Positions 5,623-5,684 of a stretch of 5,684 nucleotides of DNA are shown here, piece after piece. Origin of the DNA: Accumulibacter sp. Its GTDB lineage: Bacteria; Pseudomonadota; Gammaproteobacteria; Burkholderiales; Rhodocyclaceae. Under the pieces are notes generated by a model that worked only from the letters and a program-made list of their open reading frames with translations, did no database searches and was not told the DNA's origin. Numbering within the stretch: position 1 is the stretch's first letter; each line of letters starts with the position of its first letter. Location: contig JAISNE010000001.1 in assembly GCA_031276375.1 (NCBI GenBank), forward strand, positions 1-5,684. The letters are read 5' to 3'. The position numbers and the translations under genes were made by a program.

Positions 5623-5684
5623 ATGGCCTACAGCGCAGATTACAGGAAAGCGGCGATTAAATACAAGCAGAATGGACACACTTT
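5623..5684 (+). CDS. IS630-like transposase, N-terminal fragment (cut by window end)
   Basis: Only the first 20 residues are present, starting MAYSADYRKAAIKYKQ and continuing NGHT. The 'M-x-YS-D-R--A--Y---G-T' pattern is characteristic of the N-terminal helix-turn-helix region of IS630-family (Tc1/mariner superfamily) transposases, which bind the element's ends. The DDE catalytic domain would lie beyond the window. The start is backed by AAGGA 7 nt upstream and by the AT-rich leader, which contrasts with the GC-rich transporter genes. Other helix-turn-helix transposase families cannot be fully excluded from so few residues. The gene continues past the window edge and may be intact. Confidence 0.75.
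   Translation, partial: MAYSADYRKAAIKYKQNGHT

Larger units (their letters stand above)
5571..5684 (+). mobile_element. Probable left part of an IS630-like insertion sequence
   Basis: Inferred from the transposase start at 5623 and its AT-rich leader. The exact left boundary is not determined: it could be near the TA at 5567-5568, or farther left if the long inverted repeat (5397-5569) belongs to the element. The right end is outside the window, so terminal inverted repeats and the TA duplication cannot be checked. Confidence 0.45.

Overview
The window is GC-rich, and its dense G/C-ending codons leave long spurious open frames on both strands. The genes suggest a Gram-negative proteobacterium, probably a betaproteobacterium. 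That placement rests on composition, gene style and IS type, with no marker gene present, so it is tentative.

Positions 1-4864 hold a four-gene, same-strand ABC importer operon. In order it has a periplasmic solute-binding protein (5' end cut by the window), a nucleotide-binding subunit, a fused double-domain permease (12-TM FbpB/SfuB-like), and a second, paralogous nucleotide-binding subunit. The binding protein should deliver a solute to the fused permease, and the ATPases should power uptake. The set resembles the Fe3+/2-aminoethylphosphonate/polyamine branch of importers, but the substrate cannot be fixed. Two features stand out: one fused permease is served by two different ATPases, and the second has LSGGG in place of the LSGGQ signature.

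The operon is tight except for a 122-nt gap between the first ATPase and the permease (1959-2080). That gap holds a single sequence very like a type I-C CRISPR repeat (1972-2000). It is followed at once by a strong palindrome (2004-2032), a second small hairpin (2040-2055) and a competing long-range pairing. No second CRISPR repeat and no cas gene is visible.

Positions 5013-5348 encode a small, probably exported, four-cysteine protein of unknown function behind a strong ribosome binding site. Its base composition is more AT-rich than that of the transporter genes.

Positions 5349-5622 are non-coding and repeat-rich. They hold an imperfect inverted repeat with 66-nt arms (5397-5462 / 5504-5569) around a 41-nt loop, and the loop repeats the outer end of the structure. 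Immediately downstream starts an IS630-like transposase gene (5623), cut off by the window end. The right-hand edge therefore looks like the boundary of a mobile element, possibly with an associated palindromic MITE-like repeat.
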